Below are positions 1-10,754 of a stretch of 64,000 bases of DNA, one piece after another. Position 1 is the stretch's first letter; the number at the start of each line of letters is the position of its first letter. The position numbers were made by a program, and so were the translations under genes. Under the pieces are notes generated by a model. That model was not told where the DNA came from. It was given only the letters and a program-made list of their open reading frames with translations, and did not search any database. The stretch is from Owenia fusiformis (taxonomy: Eukaryota; Annelida; Polychaeta; Sabellida; Oweniidae): the NCBI GenBank assembly GCA_903813345.2, contig CAIIXF020000008.1, positions 193,341 to 257,340 of the forward strand. The letters run 5' to 3'.

Positions 1-269
1 TATGCTGTAACATAAAGCTTTGTAAGTACTGGGTACTAAAATGTTGGTTAATGAACTACATCAAATAAAAGAAGAACCAGAAATTAATTATTAAATCAGT
101 ATGATAAGTGTATCAAATATATTCTATTTTTATGTGATGTTTTGTGATTGCATGTTCCTTTAAATAAGCAAAGAAATTTGTTGTATAAGGCAATTTATTC
201 ATTTATTCATTTTTTATAATATAATATTCAACAGTTAAAATGACATAACACATACTTGGATAGCTGCAG
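1..269. other. AT-rich, no gene seen
   Basis: AT-rich sequence with no exon-like block or repeat structure that I can support. Confidence 0.5.
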
Positions 270-690
270 ATGAAACTTCTTTCATTATACTATGATCTAA
301 GTTCCCAATCTTTATGCTTTTATGAAACTTCTCTCATTATACTATGGTCTAAGTTCCCAATCTTTATGCTTTTATGAAACTTCTTCCATTATACAGTACT
401 ATGGTCTAAGGTCCCAATCTTTATGCTTTTATGAAACTTCTTTCATTATACTATGGTCTAAGGTCCCAATCTTTATGCTTTTATGAAACTTCTTTCATTA
501 TACTATGGTCTAAGGTCCCAATCTTTATGCTTTTATGAAACTTCTTTCATTATACTATGGTCTAAGGTCCCAATCTTTATGCTTTTATGAAACTTCTTCC
601 ATTATACTATGGTCTAAGGTCCCAATCTTTATGCTTTTATGAAACTTCTTTCATTATACTATGGTCTAAGTTCCCAATCTTTATGCTTTT
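270..690. repeat. 52-bp tandem repeat, about 8 copies
   Basis: Units begin ATGAAACTTC at 270, 322, 374, 431, 483, 535, 587 and 639. The period is 52 bp except for one 57-bp copy with a 5-bp insertion. Units differ by one or two bases. The open frame that starts at 587 is only the repeat read through and is not a gene. Confidence 0.95.
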
Positions 691-1077
691 ATGGGAATCA
701 TTACAAGTACATATTTGGGCACTCGAAATTCTTGTTAGCTTTCTGAAAAAATCTCATAGAAGTGAGGTGACATTAAACATATATTTAACTTTGAATGGCC
801 AAATTAAAATAACTAACTGTATGAAATTAGGAATATATTGCTATAAACTTGAGATTTTGGAAGTCCCAATTTTAAAAGTGTTTATAGTATCTGTTGTCTG
901 TATTCTACATCTAATCTATGTAATGCAATTTACTTAAATAAACTTTGTAAATACTAAACATTTTTTGTGGCTTTATATAGTTTGCTTATCATGAATAAAG
1001 AAACTCGTGTACTAACAGTACCTGACATTTTTCCTAACTTAGAAAAATTTTGTTTTAATCATACCGTAGTTTCTTGC
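691..1077. other. no gene seen
   Basis: Non-repetitive AT-rich sequence after the tandem array. I see no exon or element boundary in it. Confidence 0.5.
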
Positions 1078-1249
1078 AAATAGGCCCATGGGCATTTATT
1101 TTGCACAGGGCATTTATTTGAAAGAATCCTTTTCTCGAATGTTTTCTCCCACTGGGCGTTTACTAAGAAGTATTTTAAATGTGTAAAGAGGGAAAAAAGA
1201 CTTTTTCATATACCCCTCTTTCAAATAAACGCCTATGGGCCTATTCGTG
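1078..1249. mobile_element. short palindromic MITE
   Basis: The left end AAATAGGCCCATGGGC reappears as its approximate reverse complement at the right end (about 1230-1249). The core is about 120 bp and non-coding. Superfamily and target duplication are not clear. Confidence 0.6.
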
Positions 1250-3258
1250 GGAAACTCCAATAATCAATACTCGTTATAATTACACACTTTCAAAAATGAA
1301 ATACATGTACCTTGAATACTTGGGAACAATATTCATTGTCATGCTACTGTTATTCCCATGTTTTACTTGAACACCAATTAAAACATCATATCAATTATCT
1401 GGAATTTCATATGTCGCTTTTATGATTTTATATACCAGCTCCATTTATTGATTGCTTCTTGAATTCTGATTAACTAAGGCATCTATAACATACACTTTCT
1501 GTTCATATCCAAATGTTCAATTGATACCTTTCATCAGCTAATCAAAGAGATTAAGACAAGAAATATCTGAGGGTCAGTGGTAAGGAGGAAAAAGACATTA
1601 GATTGCATAACTTAACTTTGAATGACTAAACATGATTTTATATGAAGCAAAAACTAACTATTGAACTACAGTGAAGAAAAAGATTGTTTCTGTTGTATTG
1701 GATCTCAAGCTTTTTAAAGGTCATTGAGGTAGATCTAGATCCATCTGAATCTGATCATAATTATATAACATTATGTTCCATTTTTCTACCCACATTTACA
1801 ATCTTTGACTCATTTCAGCCTATGGGGTCAGTTAGGCACCCATCCTCATTCATCAATCTGTCTAAATTGGTGAAAGTTAAAAAGCCTATTTGTAATTTGT
1901 ATAAGGTCATATTTATATGTATATCCAATTTATGTCTATAAATAGTATTTATTTGACCTAAAATTCCAATTTTCCAAGTCCTCTCAGTTTTCAAAAAATT
2001 CACAAAAATTTCACTGTGTGAGCTCCGAAGCTATGGATCATTTATTTGTATTTTTATCTGATTTCTTTACCTCTCACTATCATCATCAGGTTCTGAGCTT
2101 GTAGGTCTTTAATAAGACCTTTGATGACCACTAGCAGAACAAGGAAGTGGCGCCGGGTGTGTGGGCCCCCTCTAAATTTTTTCCAAAAAATGATATTTTT
2201 CAAAAATAGATAAAATATATTTATTATTATTATATCTTTTATTGACTCTTTAGATGTCATATCATGACATATTAGTCACTAAGGTAGAGCAGTTCTTCCC
2301 ATTGTCGAGTTGAAGAACTGGTATCTTTATCCTGGCTAGAACCATAGACAATTCTAGCCAGCGCCAGCCTTTTATCGAGTTAGCAGCACTCTAGTAATCG
2401 CCGGTATAGGTCAGCAGTCATAGGTCAAAAATACCTGTTTTTGTGTTTAAATTTCTCATAAAATTTATCCAGAAAATAAAGTAAAACTTGACTCAAATTA
2501 AAAGAAGTCTTTTTCATGAAGTCATTCATATTTTGATTGATGGAAAATGCTTGCCCCTAATTGCACTTTTTTCCAAATTCTTCATAGTGTATGTTCAACA
2601 TTCATTCTTGAGCAATTTTGGGATATATCAGCGCTCTAGTGCAAAATCCTGGATCAGCGTGTGATGACCACCAGATCGCAATGACATTTGACTTGTGAAA
2701 TAAATTGGATTTCATCATGATCTGTGTGTTACCCGCGTGTAGGGATCTAGGAGCTACACTTGTTCTATATGTCTCAATGGCGTAGCGTCATATACGCAAA
2801 ACGCCATTGCGTACTCTCAAATTTGAGATAAAAATGATTTTTTGTAATGAATTGCCCCGCACTTTAAAAATACTGGATAGATCTTAAATAGTAAGATAAT
2901 AGCAACAGTAACAATCATATATGAAAAACAAAATAAATGATTTGTTCTAATCCTGTGTTGTTTGTTTTTTAATTGTGTTGTAATAATCTAAATTTTCTCT
3001 CTGAAATACATATATTTTTGTACGGCTGCGAGCTTCTTTACGTTCGTAAGCGTACGAGTTTGGGATGTTCGTACTTTTTGTGTAGATCATCATAGCGGCA
3101 CAAATGAATGATAACATGATTAGGTTCGTATTTTACCCAACTTTCACCTGTTTTGTGGTTGAACGGAATTGAGTTGATGCAATTTTGAAATAGATATAAT
3201 AAGTAGCGTTAACTTTATCAATTTACGTCGTCCATCATCATAAACAAACATGATATAT
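1250..3258. other. no gene seen in about 2 kb
   Basis: AT-rich sequence with only short chance open frames. A splice-like block near 1820-1870 (after TCATTTCAG) has no phase-compatible neighbour, so I do not call it an exon. Nothing else is supported. Confidence 0.5.
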
Positions 3259-3621
3259 TAGAGAGATTTCGCACATAAGTGAAAGTACAACTTATACGTA
3301 TACGTCGTACGTATAGTTTAAAGGGTCATGTCGAACTATCATATTTACTAAAATCAATTTTAAATTGTACTTAATGGAACATAACTATTCCCGTTATAGA
3401 AAAGCTCCATCAACTAGAGCCTATGAATGCACTGTCATCTGCACGTGTAGATTATGCACATTATAATTAAATGCTTGCTTCCGTGTCCTTAGTGTAGTTG
3501 TAGTGTATTATAAACACGATCCTTTAAAGGGAGTCATGATTCTTTAAAGTGAGTCATTACATAAACAAGTTGATTATTTCAATGTTTTCATGATCAGTAT
3601 AAGTTCAATGAACTTACCCCC

Positions 3622-4398
3622 CTATCACACCAAACTAGTTCTTACCCGTTCTTGCCAGTCCTAGCTGTGGTCGGGAAATTTGTCTGAAATAATTAGCTTC
3701 TTCGTTCTTAAACAGTCTTCAATACGTCCATCTCGTTCGCAGTTCGTTCAGGTCGCACCACGTCGGTGTGCAACGTAGTAGAACGCGTCCCTTAGTCTAG
3801 AAGGTCAACATGACCTGATTACAGAACGGTATGGTCGCCATCGAATTTTGAATCGATTCAAAATTCTAAAATCACATTCCCGTCTGAGAACGTTCATAAA
3901 GTTCGTAAATAGACCTTAGAAAGTTGCAGCTACGTTCATTCCGTTCGCACACAGTTTAAAACCAGTTTTGAAGAACGCAGTGGCAACTTGTTTGGTGTAA
4001 TAGGTATATTTTTGCCAACTCGTTCATAAGCAGTGTTAAATACGTCCTTAATCAGTTTAAACCCGTTTGCAATTAGTTCTACCTCGTTCTCAACACGTCC
4101 TCAGACAGTTCAACTCGTTGTTAAAACGTCCCTAGTAGGATTGAAGTACGACGGTTCAGTTCGTAGTACGTACGTCCAGCTCAGTCGTCGTTAGTACGTT
4201 GTCACTCGTTCTAATTGTAGAACGTGGCGACCACGAGAACATTTTGAGCATTGTCTAAGTTCTTGAGGACCTACCCGTTCGAGTACGTTCTATGAAGTTT
4301 GTAAATAGATCCCAAACGGTTCTTAGTAGGTCCAGTCCGTTCGTACACAGTTGAAGCCCGTTTTCGAGAACGTAGTGAGAACTAGTTTGGTGTGATAG
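3622..4398. mobile_element. Array-type DNA element with CGTTC motifs
   Basis: The termini are inverted copies of CTATCACACCAAACTAGTTC (3622 onward and about 4379-4398). The interior is full of degenerate CGTTC, ACGTCC and CAGTT motifs about every 20 bp, with no coding capacity. The same layout, a short TIR ending in CACACCAA plus motif arrays, is seen at 53302-54239. No target duplication was found. Confidence 0.7.
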
Positions 4399-4634
4399 TA
4401 GGGTTACAAAACGGTATATTTACGTAGATGATAACGTATACAGTTGGATCTCCGTATAAAGATTTGCCTACATGTGTGTGGAACAATTGACCACAAGCAT
4501 TTTTTTTAATTAATTGGCTGAGTGGGAACAGTATCCAATCAAATACTTTAACCATCAATTTGAAACACCAATCAAACCAGTAGGTTCTAGCAATTCCTGG
4601 AAACGACCCATTCAGTAGCTCAACATATGACATA

Positions 4635-4847
4635 CAGGGTGTTTCATAACGAGCATCTCCAAAAAGTCAATTTGAGAAGAGATGGGTCTATAACATATTA
4701 TGTACTATATATGAGCCTATTTTATTCTAGACAAACACATTTGGATCAACTAAACATGCAAAGTACAAATGGCATCTCTTTGACCTGTATTTATTACAGT
4801 CCGAGAAGATCTTTCCTGACGAAAAGCTCACATTATGAAACACCTTG
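4635..4847. mobile_element. 213-bp Tc1/mariner-type MITE
   Basis: The ends CAGGGTGTTTCATAA and its near reverse complement (about 4833-4847) are flanked by TA on both sides. It is non-coding and lies inside the 3259-4913 element. Confidence 0.8.
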
Positions 4848-4913
4848 TACGTTTACCTATAAGTATAAGTATACGTTATAAGTTGTACTTTCACTAGGTG
4901 CGAAATCTCTCTA

Positions 4914-6131
4914 ATATAACGTAGTTTATACTTATAAACAATGAGTATACAGTTATAAACAATAAAATGACGCCAACGAGTTTTATTTCCAAGAAGCACC
5001 TATTTCGTCTTGCCATTATTTTATAAAACGGGTTCAAGTGACATTATTCCGCCCTGTTGCACTGGCCACATGGGAACTTTACAGGGCCTGTTCATGCTTT
5101 CTGATAGATAACTGCAGGTCAGTTCATGTATATAAAAGGACAATTTTTTTAGCCTACGGTAAACTTATTTTACCACTAGCTCTAGTCAACTAATGCATTT
5201 TACATTAACATTAACTATTTTAGTAACTTTTTACACTTATAGATAATTTAATATTAATATTTTATATAAATGTATGCATGGAAATTTGCATTGTGGGCAA
5301 ATATGCCTGTTGCATCTTAAATAAATAGAAATAGAAATGTAATCATAAAATATTGGATAAAAATTACTAATAATTTACATTTAATTGGTCCAGATTAAGT
5401 CGGAATTTCGTATTTTAAACCGACCCAGGACGCTTCAAATGCAATCTTATTTTAAAATTTTCTTGGGGGAGAACCCCCCCCAACCCCCCTCGAACTCGTT
5501 CCCTTCGCTCACTCGTGGCGTACTCTCACAAAATACCCACGCTTGGCCTCTGTGTCTCTTACTAAGGATCATGATGTAGATGAGGAAAGAGAGTTACACA
5601 TTCTGTACAACGTTTTTATTTAGCCCTGCATTATTATTATTTGATTGATGCAATCAATTTGGTAAAGATACAACAACAACAAGAAAATGGCAGTCAATAT
5701 TTATAGGTCGATATTTATAACTGGCGTTGGTCTGCATCTTTAACAACTCCGCTTATTATCCGAAATTTACCCTCGTTCAAAACATCACATGATCAAATCC
5801 AGATCAACTTTTCGAAAACTAAAAATGCTAATTTCAAGCATTAAACGTGCTTCCTCGTGTTGTAGAGTTGACAAGGAAGTAAAACTACATTTGAGGAATG
5901 AGTGGTGTTCGATTTGAATTCATGTGTAATCGCATATATAGTGGTTTGACACGATAAACAACAGGTGGGTTGATTTTACATAAATTTGAAGAAATGGTGA
6001 TGGCACAGGAGCATGTTTTGCAATGATACTAGCTTTGGACAAGGCGTAGATGGCGCTTTTTCCCGCGATATTTTATTGACTAAAAAATTGACCCCGCTTT
6101 TATATGCAATTTTGGTCGCTCATTTTTACTA
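4914..6131. other. no gene seen
   Basis: AT-rich sequence. A short G/C-rich patch near 5465-5520 opens a small chance frame. I see no exon, repeat or element end. Confidence 0.5.
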
Positions 6132-6733
6132 CAGTGCTGATATATATAGGGTGCGTTTTCAAACTAAAAGAGTGTTCCTACCAAAATGAATTTGCCTACA
6201 TACCCCTGAAACTCTTATCTGATAGATAGAATGCACAAATAAAACAAAAGTTTTGCAATTATAGGTAAAAAGTTCTCTTGAAATTTCGAAGTGATTTTAC
6301 CTGTTAATTCTGTCCATGGTCGGCCATTTTTGCGGAAGTTACACTGAAACGCAAACTCCATGAAACGAAACGAAATCACTAGAAAAAACATGGCACACAT
6401 TGTGCGCATGTGCAGCAAAGTTTAGACCAATTAGATTATTTGATTATTTTGCACACGTGAATTATTTGCTTCCGAGCACTTACAAGCTTACCACAATAAA
6501 CAAACCTGGCAGAGACTACCCTTAGCCTACTTCATTTTGGCGAAATTTCAGCTCAAACTCGTGAAAAATGCATTATACATACGCTGGTGTGAAGCCTTGG
6601 AGACACTCATTTTGGTAAATATGATTTATGGGGTATACTTTTCTGCAGTTTGTGGGAGTTTGGGACATTAAATGTTAAAATTCAAGAAAATATGCCAATT
6701 AAACGACTGATCAATTAATATATACCAGCACTG
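6132..6733. mobile_element. 602-bp TA-flanked MITE
   Basis: Left end CAGTGCTGATATATA and right end TATATACCAGCACTG are inverted repeats, each bordered by TA. The interior is non-coding. The termini suggest a Tc1/mariner-type MITE. Confidence 0.6.
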
Positions 6734-6949
6734 TATATCAAGAGGTTTCTTTCTGTTATTTTTTATTGAAATCTCTTTCATAATTGAATAAACTGTTCGT
6801 GCATTCTCGAGAACTAAAATAAATCGTTTTGGACGAAGACGAACTTCACGAGGTAAAGTTTAAATAATCAAATTATACCCTCTATAATTTTTGGTCGCAA
6901 TTTTTATAAAGTTTAAGGTCAGGGTGCATGATGGGAAATTTTCTGCAGT

Positions 6950-7297
6950 CCTCAATTGAGTCGCATGTTATTTTTCAAACAAGAATCACTCCTTCCCCAC
7001 ATTGTCTATATCTTCCAGTTTTGCACAAAGAGTGCACTTATGTGCCTAGAAAAGATTTGTGAGAAGAATGTTTTGATAAAGTGTATAAAAAACAAGAAAA
7101 TTCAGTGAAAAAATTTAGAAAATTTTCAGAAATTTTTTTCACTGAATTTTCTCATTTTTTATACATTTTACATAACAAATCTTCTCATAAGGCTTTTCTA
7201 GGCACATAAGTGCACTCTTTGTGAAAACCTGCAAGATGTAGACAATTTGGGGAAGGAGTTATTCTTGTTTGAAAAATAACATGTGACTCATTTGGGG
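6950..7297. mobile_element. Fold-back element, about 165-bp arms
   Basis: The sequence from about 6950 (GTCGCATGTTATTTTTCAAA) reads back as its reverse complement ending near 7297, with the turn near 7120. The arms are imperfect but continuous. There is no coding content. Confidence 0.8.
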
Positions 7298-7844
7298 ATT
7301 AAAATCCCCACCCAATTGAAAAATAAAACTAATTACCAACTTATTACCAACTAATTTACAACTAATTATCAACAATTCTGCTGGCAATTGGAATTAAAGT
7401 TAAGCGTTAATTAAATCAATGATAATTATGGCCTAATTATCAGTAGCAAGTTCAACGTAAATTAACTTACAATAATGCTGATTTATGATTTTTAGTTGAT
7501 AATTAAGATGAAATGTTTGAGGGTGATAGTAAGTGGTAAATTAAAACGTTTATGTTCTGAAGTAGATTATTGGTTGATAGTTAACATATAGGATGATTAT
7601 AATGATAATTAGTCGTAAATTAGGCCCATGATTTAGAAATACAAACCCCCTAAATTTAATTTCAAGATGGTGGAAAAAGAAAACATGTGAGAGATATTTC
7701 TCTCATAAAATTGAGAATTACAACGTGAATGGTGCGTATACTACCATGAAATTTGGTCAACATTATTATAAGGGTATGTAGAACATGAATACAATGTATG
7801 TTAAATCTTATTCACACTTCTGTCTGAAATGTTTATGAATTTAA
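7298..7844. other. AT-rich, TAATTA-like short motifs
   Basis: The stretch 7320-7620 is rich in degenerate CTAATTATCAAC and GATAATTA motifs, related in flavour to the repeat at 9286-9530. No gene seen. Confidence 0.45.
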
Positions 7845-8602
7845 GGTGCTATGGAAGTTAACAGGAAATGACAAAACAGGAAGTGACAATTTTTTTTGCA
7901 TTTTTAGATATATTTTGAATAAAGATAACAGAGTTCTGGTTTGACCTCTAGTCAATTTAACTATTTCCACATATCATTTACATGACCAGGATCACAATGT
8001 GCATGGTCAGAATGACCCTAAACATGATGAAATAACCTTTTTAGCCCTTTGAAAATGTAACTGAAAAAAAGCTAAAAGTAGGAGCGTAGGGAAGGTCACT
8101 GAACAGAATCTTTTGAATTTTTCATAAAATGTGCCCAATATATTGCTCTAAATGATACAATCTTTGAAAATTTGATATCATTCATAGAAAAAGAAAAAAA
8201 AATGAAAAAACTGATTTGAAAAGCGATCTATTTTCCTTTTTATGACCGCCATTTTTGTTTAAGATAATTTTCTAAAATTTCAAAGATTGTACTAGTTAGA
8301 GCATTATATTGGGCACATTTTCTGAAAAATTCAAAAGATTCTGTTCAGTGACTATCCCTACGCTCCTACTTTTAGCTTTTTTTCAGTCACACTTTCAAAG
8401 GGCTAAAAAGGTTATTTCATCATGTTTAGGGTCATTCTGACCATGCACATTGTGATCCTGGTCATGTAAATGATATGTGGAAATAGTTAAATTGACTGGA
8501 GGTCAAACCAGAACTCTGTTATCTTTATTCAAAAAATATCTAAAAATGCAAAAAAAATTGTCACTTCCTGTTTTGTCATTTCCTGTTAACTTCCATAGCA
8601 CC
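7845..8602. mobile_element. Large fold-back element flanked by TTAA
   Basis: A near-perfect palindrome with arms over 330 bp. It starts GGTGCTATGGAAGTTAACAG and ends with the reverse complement. TTAA flanks both ends (7841-7844 and 8603-8606), which fits TTAA-targeting superfamilies such as piggyBac or Kolobok. The unpaired centre (about 8190-8260) is short and non-coding. Confidence 0.85.
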
Positions 8603-8606
8603 TTAA

Positions 8607-9285
8607 AAATCTTTTTGAATCAGATCATATAATATTAATCCTAGAATGCAATTTAGGTACTAACATGGGTTACCTATATTTCTCAAGTAATCCAAATGTG
8701 CTCTTCTAAATAATGATTGTTAGATCAAAGACATTTCAAAACATATTTTTGATTATATCTGTTACGTCCTTATTATGTAACATTATAGTCTAATGTTTGT
8801 GTTCTGATTTTAGTTGTTGATGGCAATAATGATGTTTTCACATGCTTTTCATGAATATTAAAAATTTGCAAAATATAATAGCCTTAAAAAAGAGGGGGAG
8901 AAACCCCAGGGTTCAAAGATGACATACGCTTATAATGTAAATCTGTATTGAGATGACATCGTCGCTGATTGGTTTAGCGAGTCGATCGTTGATTGGTTTA
9001 AAACTAGGTCAATTTGAAAACTTTGAAAACGAAGATGGAGGGTACGTTTTCGACAAAAGGAGGTGTGTGAAGGAGGAAATCGTATGTCATCAATTGAATC
9101 ATGGGGTTTTCCCTCCTCTTGCTGTGAAATTTCAATAGTTCAAGTTCAATGTTGTCTGTTCTGAAAGATCCTAATTAAGATGAATATTCCGTCACAAAAT
9201 AGTTCAAGATGAAGCAAAAATCTCCGAGTGAAGAGAAGCAAAAAAGAAGCGAGTCATTTTTGAGATGTCACAAATCTGACTTAAA
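8607..9285. other. no gene seen
   Basis: AT-rich. The small open frame at 8953-9138 has no recognisable domain and no splice context that I trust. Confidence 0.5.
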
Positions 9286-9530
9286 CCTAACTTTCAACTA
9301 ATTATCAATAGTAAGTTAGGTGATAATTAGAGATTAACTTACATCAAACTTACAACTAACTTTCAACTAATTTACGTAAATAGCTCATTTGCATATTGAT
9401 GGTAGTTAATCGTTAATTAAGTTGCAAATTAAGCGTTAATTAAGTTGATAATTAGCTCATTTGCATGTGAATTTTTACACCTAACTTTCAACTAATTATC
9501 AATAGTAAGTTAGGTGATAATTGGAGATGA
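9286..9530. repeat. Repeat block with ATGCAAATGAGC motifs
   Basis: A 45-bp segment beginning ACCTAACTTTCAACTAATTA occurs directly repeated at 9286 and 9479. Between the copies the motif GCTCATTTGCAT appears twice (about 9381 and 9454). The reverse complement of that motif also occurs twice in the periodic block at 34405-34720. The block abuts the point where the LINE at 9531-12455 loses homology, so it may be part of an element that cut the LINE. Confidence 0.6.
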
Positions 9531-9992
9531 TTTTCCATAGGCTGCAGTAATAATGCAATTTGCATCTTGTTTACATTGGTTTACACACTCCTCGAGAAAA
9601 ATTAAAACATCCTCAAAAACATAATTTTTGCACCCTATTTGGGGCAAATATACAGAAAATACATAAATTGGTGTATTCGTTTCAACCTTAATACATGCAA
9701 CCCTGTCAGTACAATATTTTCTAATCGGTGACACCGGATATTTTAAGGACTTTCGCCACATTAAGGCTATACCCCCATGTCCCCATGTTAGGCCACATTG
9801 CATTGAATCAAATGATTTGCAGCTATAAGCAAGAGTGTTAAAATCAGAATCATCAGAACTTAATTTGTTAAGGTTACATTCAAACAAACGGTGCTCTGAA
9901 ACAGCAACTATGTCGCTCGACCTAAGCAGATCTCTCAGGTACACCTCCGAAGAATTCAGACCGTTGATGTTCCATTGCGATATAGATACCAT
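9531..9992 (-). pseudogene. LINE ORF2 fragment, endonuclease N-terminus
   Basis: The minus-strand frame from 9992 begins with the AP-endonuclease start typical of non-LTR retrotransposons: a WNINGL motif at residues 7-12, then a VSEHRLF segment, GGIALMWR and VFSVYLPQ. It breaks off where a GDxN motif is expected (residues about 146-152), where the repeat block 9286-9530 begins. No reverse transcriptase remains, so this is a 3'-truncated remnant. It belongs with the ORF1 remnant at 10755-12455; the piggyBac-type MITE 10005-10697 sits between the two. Confidence 0.85.
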
Positions 9993-10004
9993 TAACTGTA
10001 TTAA

Positions 10005-10697
10005 CCTTTAGCGTGCTGCCGGCGGACTCGTCCGCTGAGACTAAAATGTCTCTCACAACTGCCGGCGGACCCGTACGCCCGATTTCAAACTTTTAAAAAC
10101 TTTACTTTTTCGCGCCATTCGTATTGTCCAATTAGATTGCCCGATTTATTCAGTGCCTAACATGACTTCCTGTTGACCTAGAAATGGTGATATTTCGAAA
10201 AATAATTCTCAATTCAACAATTTAAACAGTGTTTTAGTCGTTTTTAGTGAACGAATCGTACAAAATGGTGGACAAATACGATCACAACGAAAATGTGGAG
10301 GAAATGGATTACGATTTTGAGCTCTTTAGGCTCTTGGAAGCCGATAACGGTCATCGAAAATAGAAACTAGAATATTTTCTGAATTGAAAAATTGAACATT
10401 CGATCGCTGCAAATTCAGATTTGGATTCTGACCAGACGAAGAGGCGGATTCCGGAGGAGTATTCATGGTATATTTATGCCCAGTCGTGTTAATGTACGAA
10501 AAAAATTCATGAGAACATTTTTTTCATGAGCCAGGCCACTTTATCTTCCCTTTGTGAAAATTTTATCCAGATTCATTCAGTAGTTATTGAGATATTAATT
10601 ATTTAGTCCAGGTACCGGTATATCATTTTTTGCACTCTTTGAAAAATAAGCCAGTTGCGTGGGATATATTTGCTGAAATAAGGCAGCATGGTAAAGG
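10005..10697 (-). mobile_element. piggyBac-type MITE, copy 1
   Basis: Flanked by TTAA at 10001-10004 and 10698-10701, with ends CCTTTAGC and GTAAAGG as expected for piggyBac-like elements. A second, inverted copy lies at 36258-36955. The stretch 10265-10363 (plus strand) opens with ATG and encodes a short acidic peptide ending in a stop, probably the residual N-terminus of a piggyBac transposase. The element is thus a deletion derivative. It sits between ORF1 and ORF2 of a LINE remnant. Confidence 0.85.
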
Positions 10698-10754
10698 TTA
10701 AAGTAACAAAAGTAAACAGTAATTGCACTAAGAATATAATCTTGAATGTGATAG

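Larger units (their letters stand above)
3259..4913. mobile_element. MITE carrying other insertions
   Basis: Terminal inverted repeats of about 45 bp with the core motif AGAGAGATTTCGCAC face each other at 3260-3305 and 4870-4913, next to TA-rich ends. The interior holds an array-type element (3622-4398) and a 213-bp MITE (4635-4847), so the original element was well under 1 kb. Non-coding; Tc1/mariner-type MITE is an inference. Confidence 0.7.

Noticed and set aside
1684-1941. Possible exon after TCATTTCAG near 1820
   Set aside because: No phase-compatible partner exon, and the encoded peptide resembles nothing I know.
8953-9138. 61-aa open frame as a small gene
   Set aside because: No domain, no splice support, and neighbours are transposon debris.
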